A DNA stretch of 10,000 bases from Stramonita haemastoma (GCA_030674155.1 CM060324.1:57096984-57106983), one strand, 5' to 3'; shown: positions 1 to 7,221, counted from the stretch's first letter. Numbers and translations are program-made. The notes: generated from the letters alone by a model not told the origin.

Positions 1-353
1 TGGAAAAATAGCAATACAATACTTGCCTTTTTGTTTAGGTCTGTTGAAAGGGGGTGGATTATATAAACCCTAGATTTCTTTGAAAGTAGTGTTCAGTTAT
101 TTTTTATGTGGGGAAGTTGTATATAGCCAAAACTACTGACTGCTCTACAGAAAAAGTACAAATAAAACCCATGTAAGAAGACAAGAAAAGTGACTTAAAC
201 GGACATACTTTTCTCTATCAAGACGTTTCTGAATTTTTTGTAAAGTGTACAGTAGAATTTTGATAATTGCTTTTCTTTTGATTATTTTGTACCATTCAAA
301 TTTTGTGCCATGCATATGCGTTATACATTTCTTTCCTTATTAACATAAGTATG
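1..353. other. AT-rich non-coding stretch, nothing recognised
   Basis: This stretch is AT-rich and holds short A and T runs but no long open frame, no tandem repeat and no match that I can see to the repeat families elsewhere in the window. It ends where the first SINE copy begins. It is most simply intergenic or intronic DNA. Confidence 0.5.
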
Positions 354-362
354 GTGGATCAG

Positions 363-373
363 AGGTCTAGAGG
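363..373 (+). promoter_or_regulatory. Pol III A box of SINE A1
   Basis: AGGTCTAGAGG matches the A-box consensus TRGYNNARNNG except at the first base. The copies at 5637-5647 (-) and 6846-6856 (-) match it fully. With the B box downstream it forms an internal type 2 Pol III promoter, probably inactive in this diverged copy. Confidence 0.6.
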
Positions 374-425
374 TAACGCAACTTCCTAAAAAAAAAGCCA
401 AAAGTCTGGGTCAGAAGTGTGTGGT

Positions 426-436
426 GGTTTGATTCT
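426..436 (+). promoter_or_regulatory. Pol III B box of SINE A1
   Basis: GGTTTGATTCT differs from GGTTCGATTCC at two places, both C to T. The spacing from the A box is longer than in a typical tRNA gene without a long variable arm. This fits a tRNA-derived head rather than a working tRNA, and no acceptor stem is evident. Confidence 0.55.
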
Positions 437-739
437 ATTTGGGCCAAACATTTTCCTCCATCTGTTAGACCATGAGTGATAGTCTGGGTGCTAGTCTTTT
501 AGATGAGACAGTAAACTGAAGTCCTGTGTGTTAACACAGCAACTATTCAGCGCACGTAAAATACCCCGCAGCAACACAAGTTTTCCCTGGAAAAATTCTG
601 TAGAATAAAACCACTCTGGCAGGGAAAAAAAGTACAGTTGCAGACAGGAAAAGAAAAAAAAGGGTGGCACTGCTCTTGTAGCAACACACTGTCCCCAGGG
701 AGAGAAACCTGCTGCCTCTTAAGGTGGCAAAACTAAATG

Positions 740-1345
740 AATTAGATAAAAAAAATCGACTAAAGTTACCTGTGGGCTTTTCATAACTTCAAAAACAAAG
801 ATATCTTTCAGAGACCCTTGTTATCAAAAGCAGCCAAACAAACACAAGGCCCCGCCTGTGCACATTCAGTAAACTGACAGCAGTGTCTTCCTTGAAAAAA
901 GAACGTATGTAAATGCAATTCATACATAACCAGATATCATACATTTCAGCACAACAGCGTATTTGATCTTGCTGTTCTATGAATGACCCTGTAGAATACT
1001 ACATCAAAAACTGAACATCCAAATATCAAGCCAAATGCTTCAGCCACTTTTGGGGGGCATTCATCCCATACAGATTCCCTCCTACGCAGCTTTGTGCGGC
1101 CTGTCCCAAAGGACACGTTAGCTCCACAGTCTATGACTAATTCACACATGCAAAATATAGCCTACAAAAAAACAGAAAGCCTCGGGAAATATGTCTCCAT
1201 ATACGTGGGCATGACCTTGGATCAAAGTAGTTCCAGTAGACAATGGGTTGACTTTTGATGAGGTTAGTATTTACATCAGAAATGCACTGAACATATTTTG
1301 CTTTTGTTTGTCGGCTTGCATTAGAGCTCTGTTGTTGGAAAATTG
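740..1345. repeat. Diverged dispersed repeat or old duplication, copy C1
   Basis: This segment runs collinear with 4240-4850 on the same strand. Shared blocks in order include CCTGTGG followed by TTTCATA (about 769), GATATCATAC (about 933), CCTGTA (about 988), CATACAGATTCCC (about 1067), GTTAGCTCC against TTTAGCTCC (about 1117), and TTCCAGTAGA against TTCAAGTAGA (about 1230), followed by TTGACTTTTGA against TTGGCTTTTGA. On the minus strand, 946-1149 is open for 67 codons and begins with MCELVIDCGANV. At the matching place the other copy reads MLESVMDTGAKV, and many of the codon differences are at third positions. This suggests that the repeated unit came from a coding sequence read on the minus strand. 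The GANV-type motif is reminiscent of an ankyrin repeat, but one motif is weak evidence. Both copies carry stops or frame breaks. Confidence 0.6.
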
Positions 1346-1404
1346 TGAGAATTTGTTTTTAGTTTGTGACCATTTTTGTCCAAAATTTAGGTAGCTATAT
1401 TTTA

Positions 1405-1640
1405 GACCTCGATTTATGGTGTCTAAACACGACACCAGTACACATGTACTTCTTCATAGTATATTTTTTGTCATCTGTTCTTTTCTGGGGCAACTGGCTT
1501 TCTCTTACAAAGGTCAAACAGGTGATAGTATGCGCAAGATGTTCTTGCATGCATTTCACACAGGGGAGTGGGAGCCTCAGTTTATGGTCTCACCTGAAGG
1601 ACTTTTGGGAGAGGGGAATCAGAACAGAAAATCCTTTGGA
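1405..1640 (-). mobile_element. Family B SINE-like repeat, copy B1 (diverged)
   Basis: Read on the minus strand, this copy begins near 1640 with CCCTCTCCCAAAAGTCC. It passes through the central core at 1572-1604 (complement of GCCTCAGTTTATGGTCTC) and continues with ACATCTTGCGCA (complement at about 1531) and a GTAAGAG block near 1503. It ends near the shared TCTAAACACGACAC motif at about 1422. The same order is seen on the plus strand at 5775-6005. Divergence is substantial and both edges are approximate. The open frames here (114 and 93 codons) run through the repeat in the antisense direction and show no recognisable domain. Confidence 0.6.
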
Positions 1641-1792
1641 TTGCCATCTCTGTGCTGGCTTCAGCCCAGGCTTGATTCATTGCTGTCAAATTCCTAGAAC
1701 ATCACTTTGACAGCTATGCTATCCCTCCTCCCCAGTTAGAGATGATACCCTCTATTTTTCTAGTAGATATTCTTATAGATAGATAGGTGCAG

Positions 1793-1796
<4 letters not shown>

Positions 1797-1861
<65 letters not shown>

Positions 1862-1889
1862 GTGTGTGCGTGCGTGCGTGCGTGCGTGC

Positions 1890-1937
<48 letters not shown>

Positions 1938-1983
1938 GTGGTGTGTGTGTGTGTGAGGGTGTGTGTTGTGTGTGTGTGTGTGA
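1797..1983. repeat. Compound (TG)n/(TGCG)n microsatellite
   Basis: The block starts with a long perfect TG run, then has a (TGCG)n stretch at about 1865-1895, then TG again, then TG interrupted by GAGGG and TTG variants to 1983. A short GATA run precedes it (about 1777-1787). Cys-Val and His-Thr open frames across it are artefacts of the dinucleotide. Confidence 0.97.
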
Positions 1984-2021
1984 GGTTGTGTTTAAGGGGG
2001 AGATTATTTTTTGGTTTTTAT

Positions 2022-2178
2022 TATTTATATCGAGGATAATGGAAGAAGCACGCTTGTGCTTTTTAACCTCCAGTCCCCGTGTGTATGCATTTTTGTAAAT
2101 GTCTTCTGTTCCCACGGCACACGATGGCCTACTCTTACAAAAGCGGAACAGGATTTAACGTGTGCACAAGATGAGAGG
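2022..2178 (-). mobile_element. Family B SINE-like repeat, copy B2 (truncated)
   Basis: The plus strand here closely matches the reverse complement of 5850-6005. Shared blocks in order are TATCGAGGATAATGGAA, TGTGCTTTTT, CCGTGTGTATGCA, CTACTCTTAC, GCGGAACAGGATTTAA and TGTGCACAAGATG. The match fades near 2175, before the central core, where a 14-bp unit (ATGAGAGGAGTATG) is tandemly duplicated at 2171-2198. The copy therefore seems to lack the 5' half of the element, as is usual for incompletely reverse-transcribed copies. Confidence 0.75.
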
Positions 2179-2198
2179 AGTATGATGAGAGGAGTATG

Positions 2199-2578
2199 CT
2201 TCAGGAAATATCATCTCAAAGGGACGTCTTTATACCTATTTGTATACAGTCTAAAATCTCTTCCATTTGTGGTAGTGTGATATTGTCAAATTTTCATATG
2301 AATAAAACCTTTGGCAAAATACAACTAATCCTAAGTTTATGGAGATTTATAGGGACACCTCACAGAAGCTGTCATGCAGTAAGTCTCACAGAAGCTGTCA
2401 CGTAGTTAAAACACAGGCAGGTAGAATAATGACAGAAGGAGTTGCTGTTTAGGGCTCAGACTGTATGATGGGTATTTCCACACCATCCTCACCGCCAGTT
2501 AGGACTGGTCTGCTATTCTATGAAATGTGGGTTGGTTTTATCATGTGTGCAGGACACTGTGATGTGTGTAGCTGCATT
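2199..2578. other. Non-coding stretch with a small direct repeat
   Basis: No gene is supported. The sequence CTCACAGAAGCTGTCA occurs twice, at 2359-2374 and 2385-2400, as an imperfect 26-bp tandem pair. The rest is apparently unique. The 89- and 69-codon open frames in this area are not repeat-derived as far as I can see, but they have no recognisable domain. Confidence 0.5.
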
Positions 2579-2857
2579 GGAACCTCAACTTACAGACTCG
2601 TTCAAAGATTTGCATGTGCATTTCCATAAGGAACCTCAACTTACAGACTCGTTCAAAGATTTGCATGTGCATTTCCATAAGGAACCTCAACTTACAGACT
2701 CGTTCAAAGATTTGCATGTGCATTTCCATAAGGAACCTCAACTTACAGACTCGTTCAAAGATTTGCATGTGCATTTCCATAAGGAACCTCAACTTACAGA
2801 CTCATCCAAAGATTTGCATGTATATTTGCATAGGGAACCTCAGTTTACAGTCTCAAA
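2579..2857. repeat. 51-bp minisatellite, five units plus a partial sixth
   Basis: The units start at 2579, 2630, 2681, 2732 and 2783, with a partial unit from 2834. Units 1 to 4 are identical; unit 5 differs at six positions; unit 6 keeps only about its first 22 bases. The start of each unit, CCTCAACTTACAGACTC and then TTCAAAGAT, resembles the SINE core on its complementary strand (CCTCAATTTATCGTCTC and then TCTGAAAGACT at 5491). Because 51 is a multiple of three and the unit lacks stops in several frames on both strands, the array stays open (for example, a 17-residue period beginning EPQLTDSFKDL). That openness is not evidence of a gene. Confidence 0.97.
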
Positions 2858-3008
2858 TGGACTTGAAACGATATGTATGCTAGCATAGGGAATATAAAAG
2901 AATCGCAGGAGAATTCTATTAATGAAACCTCCACAAATGATAGTTTTTAACAGTTTTAAAACTCATGGTCTCAGATTATTTTAGAAGTCAAATCCAACTA
3001 TCTATCTT

Positions 3009-3009
3009 T

Positions 3010-3089
<80 letters not shown>

Positions 3090-3145
3090 CATGTAATATA
3101 ATATAAATATATATATATTACATATATATTATATAAAATATATAA
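3009..3145. repeat. (AT)n microsatellite
   Basis: Long alternating AT runs are broken by a few TATTATA and TAATATAATA variants. The tract is self-complementary and could extrude as a cruciform. It joins directly to a TG tract at 3146. Confidence 0.95.
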
Positions 3146-3228
3146 ATGTGTGTGTGTGTGTGTGTGTGTGTTTTGTGTGTGTGTGTGTGTGTGGTGTGTG
3201 TGTGTGTGTGTTGTGTGTGTGTGTGTTG
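3146..3228. repeat. (TG)n microsatellite
   Basis: TG repeats carry phase-shifting interruptions (TTTTG, GGTG, TTGTG). The tract is followed by a G-rich stretch at about 3228-3239 (seven or more G, then A, then four G). Confidence 0.95.
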
Positions 3229-3260
3229 GGGGGGAGGGGTTTTCTCTGTGTCTCTATGAA

Positions 3261-3294
3261 TCTGTCTGTCTGCATATCTTTCTGCCTGTCTGTC

Positions 3295-3369
<75 letters not shown>

Positions 3370-3383
3370 TCTCTCTTCTCTCT

Positions 3384-3466
<83 letters not shown>

Positions 3467-3486
3467 GTTTCTCTCTCTCTCTCTCT
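3261..3486. repeat. (TCTG)n then (TC)n polypyrimidine microsatellite
   Basis: Imperfect TCTG starts at about 3261 and becomes near-perfect from about 3295 to 3360. It then changes to (TC)n with occasional TTC and TCC interruptions up to 3486. Apart from the G of TCTG, the plus strand is almost purely pyrimidine. The Leu-Ser-rich and Arg-Glu-rich open frames of 126 to 165 codons here are artefacts. Confidence 0.96.
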
Positions 3487-4239
3487 TGTCCTTTCCGATA
3501 TTTTCTCATTTCAACAGCTTGCCACTTCTACGACCAATATGATCCCACAATTTGCCCAAGGCGTTGTTGTTGTTGGATTAAATCTTGTCCTCTACTGCCT
3601 GCACTTGCTAAACACCATGGCTGGCCCTTTCCCAGCCTAGCATAGAGTTTGTATCAACCGAAGTAGTGCAACGGGGACTTTATTTTCACAGGCAAGCAAG
3701 ATAATTTATTGTCCTCTCTCTTGGATATCTCTGGCAAACTTCTGTAGTCTTCCTTGTAATATCTCTGACAAAACCAAGTTCTTACATTATCAGATCATCA
3801 CGGTGTGTTTGCTGTTTAATAGTGAGTGTGCAGATGTTTGTTTATGGTCTAGTCAACAATGATGGCTCTGTCATACCAAGGCTGAAAAAATGCCACTATC
3901 TTTTACGTGTCCACAGAAACATAGGTTGGAAATATGGGCTCAACATATTTATATGGGTAGTGTTTTAGTTGAGGTTGTGTTTTATTTGCTGAGATAAAGT
4001 TAGGATTTTACAGAAATAGTATGTGTTGATGTTCAGCATAGAATGATGGTAAAAATATTCTTTTAATAAAACAAACGAAAAATGGCTTAGATGCAAATGT
4101 TTTCTCTCTGATAAAGGCATTTCTGTGGATTTTTATAAGCATAGTGGTGTATGAATAAATGCCTCTTATCTCATCATCTGATACAATTGTAACAGTTTAA
4201 CATGTGCATATTGCCATTTATTTGATTACCTACTAGATT
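3487..4239. other. Non-coding stretch, no recognised feature
   Basis: About 750 bases of mixed, mildly AT-rich sequence. I see no long open frame and no recognisable similarity to repeat families A, B or C. A weak local repetition exists: ATATCTCTGGCAAA near 3725 and ATATCTCTGACAAA near 3759. Nothing else stands out. Confidence 0.45.
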
Positions 4240-4850
4240 TTTGACAGTTAAAAGCGCTTTCTGTAAATCCTATTGCCTGTGGCTATTTCATAGCTTTCAA
4301 AGTAAAAATAATCTGTGTAGAGGCATTTTACTAAAGAACAAATTAAGAATGGACTGCATACTGTCAACAGACAGAAATAATCTTCACTTAAAGAAAATGT
4401 GCATAAAAGCAACAGATATTGACTCGATATCATACACGCAAACACGACTCTACACATTTTACATTGCTATCATAAAGTACGATCCTGTAAACCACGACAC
4501 TCAATACCAGATGTCCAAACATCTCACAAATGCATCCCCTACTTTTCAGGGCAAACACCTCACACATACAGATTCCCCCCTACACACCCAGCCTGTCTCA
4601 GGGGCCACTTTAGCTCCTGTGTCCATCACTGACTCCAGCATGCAAGAGTGGCCTCAGCCTGGACACAGGTCTCTGGACAATCTCTCGCCTGTATGCAGAC
4701 ATCAGCTAGGAGCAACCACTTCAAGTAGAAAAATCTTGTTGGCTTTTGACAAGGCTAACATTCACTTTAGAATTAGAATTGCTCTGAGATATATTATACC
4801 ATCCACCTCTTGTCTCCCTGGAGAAAAGTGGGGGTTGGGATTTTATTTAA
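4240..4850. repeat. Diverged dispersed repeat or old duplication, copy C2
   Basis: This is the partner of 740-1345 in the same orientation, with the shared blocks listed there in the same order. A 204-codon plus-strand open frame (4241-4855) is the longest frame in the window not made of simple repeats. However, copy C1 keeps no corresponding long plus-strand frame, and the protein has no recognisable domain, so chance is the better explanation. On the minus strand, around 4560-4660, the reading MLESVMDTGAKV aligns with MCELVIDCGANV of C1. In-frame stops follow, which fits a decayed coding segment shared by both copies. Confidence 0.6.
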
Positions 4851-4971
4851 TATAGAGTGGAACCATTATGTCAGGACTCTCAGCTTTTGCAGATGATGTC
4901 TATTTATTTATCATCTTTTTCTTTGTAAAACATTCATACGGCAACATCTGTGGTCCGTCATAAAAATGAGC

Positions 4972-5026
<55 letters not shown>

Positions 5027-5027
5027 T

Positions 5028-5089
<62 letters not shown>

Positions 5090-5090
5090 T
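4972..5090. repeat. Compound (ATT)n-(ATC)n microsatellite
   Basis: An (ATT)n run of about 56 bases switches at about 5028 to an (ATC)n run of about 62 bases and ends with ATTATT. The switch is a single-base change within the trinucleotide. Poly-Leu, poly-Ile, poly-Asn and poly-Met frames over it are artefacts. Confidence 0.97.
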
Positions 5091-5411
5091 ATTAAACTAG
5101 AGTGGTTGTGGGGGCACCGCACTGACGAGGTCACCATTTTTTTCATTCGCGGCAATTGTGTGCCACTACCTTTTTTCGTTATTTTTTAAAATATAATTTT
5201 CATATCAATTAAAATCACGGCAGATTTCTCTGTATTAAATTAGGGCTGCTCTCCTTGGGGAGAGCGTGTCGCCACAAGAGCTGCACAGCCCATTATTATT
5301 TTTTTCTTTTCCCGACTGCAGCTGTATTTGTTTTCCTATCAGATTGGTTTTTTTTCTACGAAATTTTGCCAGGGACATCTTTCTTGTTGCCGTGGATTCT
5401 TTTACGTGCGC

Positions 5412-5413
5412 TA

Positions 5414-5475
<62 letters not shown>
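5412..5475. repeat. (AAT)n microsatellite inside SINE A2
   Basis: About 21 perfect AAT units lie between the core and the GCGCACGT segment of the SINE. The poly-Asn and poly-Tyr frames across it are artefacts. Confidence 0.97.
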
Positions 5476-5577
5476 GTGTAATACACGGGACCTCAATTTA
5501 TCGTCTCATCTGAAAGACTAGCACCCAGACCACCACTCATGGTCTAAAGGATGGGAGAAAAGCTTCTTGCCCAAGTG

Positions 5578-5588
5578 GGGATTAAACC
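5578..5588 (-). promoter_or_regulatory. Pol III B box of SINE A2
   Basis: On the minus strand this reads GGTTTAATCCC, close to GGTTCGANTCC with the CG changed to TA. It is paired with the A box at 5637-5647. Confidence 0.55.
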
Positions 5589-5636
5589 ACCGTACACTTC
5601 CGACCTGGACTTGTTACTTTCCAGGTAGGTGCGTTA

Positions 5637-5647
5637 CCTCTAGACCA
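5637..5647 (-). promoter_or_regulatory. Pol III A box of SINE A2
   Basis: On the minus strand this reads TGGTCTAGAGG, a full match to TRGYNNARNNG, and is followed by TAACGC as in the other two copies. Confidence 0.65.
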
Positions 5648-5774
5648 CTGATTCAGGTCACGGTTGTTGTTTTTTTAGTGCCCCTTTATTTGTATTTTTC
5701 ACCTATTTCTTTCGGTCTACCTCATTTTCATTCCTCCCTGGACAGTGCCATATTTTTCCCCTGGAGTTAACATC

Positions 5775-6005
5775 AGTGCTAACTCCACTCTCCCTAAAAG
5801 TCTTTCGGATGAGACTGTAAACCGAGGCCCCGTGTACGACAGCACGCAGAACATCTTGCGCACACATTAAATCCTGTTCCGCTTTTCGTAAGAGTAGGCC
5901 ATTGTGTGCCGGTGGGAACGGATGACAAGATTTACTAAACTGCATACACACGGGACTGGATGAAAAAAAGCACATGAATGCTTATTCCATTATCCTCGAT
6001 ATAAA
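5775..6005 (+). mobile_element. Family B SINE-like repeat, copy B3 (best copy)
   Basis: Reading 5' to 3', CACTCTCCCTAAAAG leads into the central core at 5799-5836 (TCTTTCGGATGAGACTGTAA, then ACCGAGGCC). After it come ACATCTTGCGCACACATTAA, TCCTGTTCCGCTTTTCGTAA, GAGTAGGCCATTGTGTGCCGG and a 3' end reading CCATTATCCTCGATATAAAA. Copies B1 and B2 support the order. The core is the same as in family A, but everything after it differs, so the two families are modular relatives. I could not find A and B boxes upstream of the core, so the 5' head of this family is unidentified. From memory, similar central domains (GGATGAGAC followed by TAAACCGAGG) recur in SINEs of other animals; that needs a search. 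Confidence 0.75.
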
Positions 6006-6448
6006 AGAATTAACATGACAATACCGTTTCCAGTTTTTCCTCTGGACTATTTTATTAAGGAGGACCTCCTAGCCATTGTGGTCTGTCTGGTGTCTGAAGT
6101 AAGGGGAAAGAGGAAAGAGGGACTGGAGTTATAGAGACCGTGTGGGTGAATATCAGGGGAAAAAAAGCTTAACTTCTCCACACACATACAGCCCACAATG
6201 GCTGCGAAGTCCTACTTTAAATTTCAACTTTGGTTATTATTTTTTTTATAAAAAAAAGGTGAAGCCTACCATAAAAATGCAATCTGGATAAGTGTATTTA
6301 ACAATAAAAAATTCTTTTTAGATGCCAATGACTTCACAGTGGGTAAAAAAAGAATAGGAAACAAAGTGAGGTCAGAAATGAGGCTGTTTATAGTTTCCAA
6401 CAACAAAGTTGCCAAGCTTTTCCGTCTATTATTTTTTATATTATTAAA
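6006..6448. other. Non-coding stretch between repeats
   Basis: This is mostly AT-rich sequence with A and T runs (for example around 6239-6257). I see no gene, no tandem repeat and no clear member of the repeat families. A near-palindrome AGGAGGACCTCCT lies at about 6058-6070. Confidence 0.45.
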
Positions 6449-6697
6449 TTTTTTTTTTTTTTATACCACTTTATGTCACAGTAGATTTCTCTGCGTGAAA
6501 TTCGGGCTGCTCTCTCCCGGAAAGAGCGCGTCGCCACAAGTGCAGCGCTTACCCATATTTTTTTTTCTTTTTTCCTGTCGGCAACTGTATTTGTTTCCCT
6601 ATCAGAGTGACTTTTTTCTACACAATTTTGCCAGGGACAACCCCTCTTGGTACCGTGGGTTCTTTTACGTGCGCTAAATAATGATATAAAACACACG

Positions 6698-6728
<31 letters not shown>

Positions 6729-6862
6729 TAGCGCCCAGACCACCATTCGTGGTCTAATGGATGGGGGGAAAGTTTTGGGCCCAAACGGAATTTAAACCAC
6801 CGCACACTCCGACCCGGACTTTTCGCTTTCTAGGCAGGCGCGTTACCTTTAGACCACTGATA
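6449..6862 (-). mobile_element. Family A tRNA-derived SINE, copy A3 (best preserved)
   Basis: On the minus strand it starts near 6862 with a full-consensus A box at 6846-6856 (TGGTCTAAAGG), followed by TAACGCGCCTGCCTAG. The B-box region is at 6787-6798 (GGTTTAAATTCC, apparently one base too long). Then come the hairpin at 6737-6755, the core at 6694-6729 (GATGAGACGATAAACCGAGG), GCGCACGTAAAAGAACCCAC, CCCTGGCAAAATTGTGTAGA, and the 3' part with GCGACGCGCTCTTTCCGGGA and GAAATCTACTGTGACATAAA. It ends close to a run of 14 A (plus-strand T at 6449-6462), consistent with an A-tail. It retains more CpG sites than the other two copies, suggesting a younger insertion. The 112- and 86-codon frames crossing it are not genes. 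Confidence 0.88.
6846..6856 (-). promoter_or_regulatory. Pol III A box of SINE A3
   Basis: On the minus strand this reads TGGTCTAAAGG, a full match to TRGYNNARNNG, at the 5' end of the best-preserved SINE copy. Confidence 0.65.
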
Positions 6863-6907
6863 CCTTTTTTCATTTTGACAGGCAAACATGTTTTTGCAGA
6901 ACAGTCG

Positions 6908-6951
6908 TCTCATTTCAGTCTCATTTCAGTCTCATTTCAGTCTCATTTCAG
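6908..6951. repeat. 11-bp tandem repeat, four perfect units
   Basis: The unit TCTCATTTCAG repeats exactly four times with no interruption, just outside the 5' end of SINE A3. Perfect identity suggests recent slippage. Confidence 0.97.
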
Positions 6952-7019
6952 TAATGTTGTAGGCATATGACATTCTCGAAAGACTATAAAGTTGCGCTTT
7001 AGCCTCTAATGCGCAAAGC

Positions 7020-7221
7020 CTAGGTAAGTAAGTATGGAAGGCAAGGTAGCTGTTACCCATGCAACTGACCCCTACCCCCCCTCTCCACGTCGCTGGAATG
7101 GTGCATTGAAAAGGCAATCGCCGATACGCATGGTTCCAGTGCTGTTACAGGAGCCGCCAGAACCTTGCCATTTACAGGCCTGAACCGCCCAAGGGACTCC
7201 AACTCCCCGATTTTGCCTCAG
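7020..7221. other. GC-richer segment, possibly another dispersed repeat
   Basis: This stretch is clearly richer in G and C than its surroundings and holds CACGTCGCTGG, CAATCGCCGATACGCATGG and GGAGCCGCCAGAACC. It runs straight into a fragment resembling family B. A minus-strand frame of 61 codons covers part of it without a recognisable domain. It might be a fragment of a mobile element or of an old exon; I do not recognise it. Confidence 0.3.

Larger units (their letters stand above)
354..722 (+). mobile_element. Family A tRNA-derived SINE, copy A1 (diverged)
   Basis: This is a non-autonomous retroposon copy with no coding capacity. Such elements are transcribed by RNA polymerase III and copied by the reverse transcriptase of a partner LINE (family knowledge). 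Reading 5' to 3', it has a tRNA-like head with an A box at 363-373 and a B box at 426-436, a hairpin at 467-485, and the central core at 493-530 (GATGAGACAGTAAACTGAAG). It then has a segment starting GCGCACGTAAAA near 551, followed by a part containing CCCTGGAAAAATTCTGTAGA. The end corresponds to the 3' part of the copies at 5215 and 6449, which lie on the opposite strand. It is the most diverged of the three, and its B box shows C-to-T changes expected from decay of methylated CpG. The 3' edge is uncertain because the last bases of the family are not recognisable, and I found no target-site duplication. Confidence 0.8.
5215..5653 (-). mobile_element. Family A tRNA-derived SINE, copy A2, expanded by AAT
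   Basis: On the minus strand the element starts near 5653. It has a perfect-consensus A box (5637-5647), a B box (5578-5588), the hairpin at 5527-5545 and the central core at 5484-5519. Then comes an internal (AAT)n tract at 5412-5475, followed by the family segment GCGCACGTAAAAGAA near 5411, CCCTGGCAAAATTTCGTAGA near 5363, and a 3' part ending in GAGAAATCTGCCGTGA near 5215. The internal microsatellite makes this copy longer than its sister at 6449-6862, which has only a few A/T-rich bases at the same place. No clear target-site duplication was found. Confidence 0.88.

Noticed and set aside
354..440. Possible functional tRNA gene at the SINE head
   Set aside because: A and B boxes are present, but the spacing is too long for an ordinary tRNA, no acceptor stem is evident, and the same head occurs in three copies joined to a SINE body.
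1366..1710. 114- and 93-codon open frames
   Set aside because: They run antisense through a diverged family B repeat and overlap each other in different frames; no domain is recognisable.
2579..2857. Regularly spaced repeats that might suggest a CRISPR array
   Set aside because: Units are head-to-tail with no spacers, and the window is animal-type DNA.
2520..2888. 122-codon open frame with a 17-residue repeat (EPQLTDSFKDL...)
   Set aside because: It is the 51-bp minisatellite read in frame. Other frames on both strands are open too, and the unit resembles a SINE core, so openness follows from the repeat.
3361..3486. Polypyrimidine tract as a splice acceptor signal
   Set aside because: The tract is a TC microsatellite and no exon with a recognisable reading frame follows.
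3129..3645. Arg-Glu rich and Leu-Ser rich frames of 126-165 codons
   Set aside because: They are translations of TC, TCTG and TG repeats.
4241..4855. 204-codon plus-strand open frame
   Set aside because: It lies over a diverged repeat whose other copy keeps no such frame. It has no recognisable domain, and the possible coding relic is on the opposite strand.
4950..5521. Poly-Asn, poly-Leu, poly-Met and poly-Tyr frames
   Set aside because: They arise from ATT, ATC and AAT microsatellites.
6449..6862. Target-site duplication around SINE A3
   Set aside because: Only weak A-rich similarity is seen on the two sides; no convincing direct repeat was found for any of the three copies.
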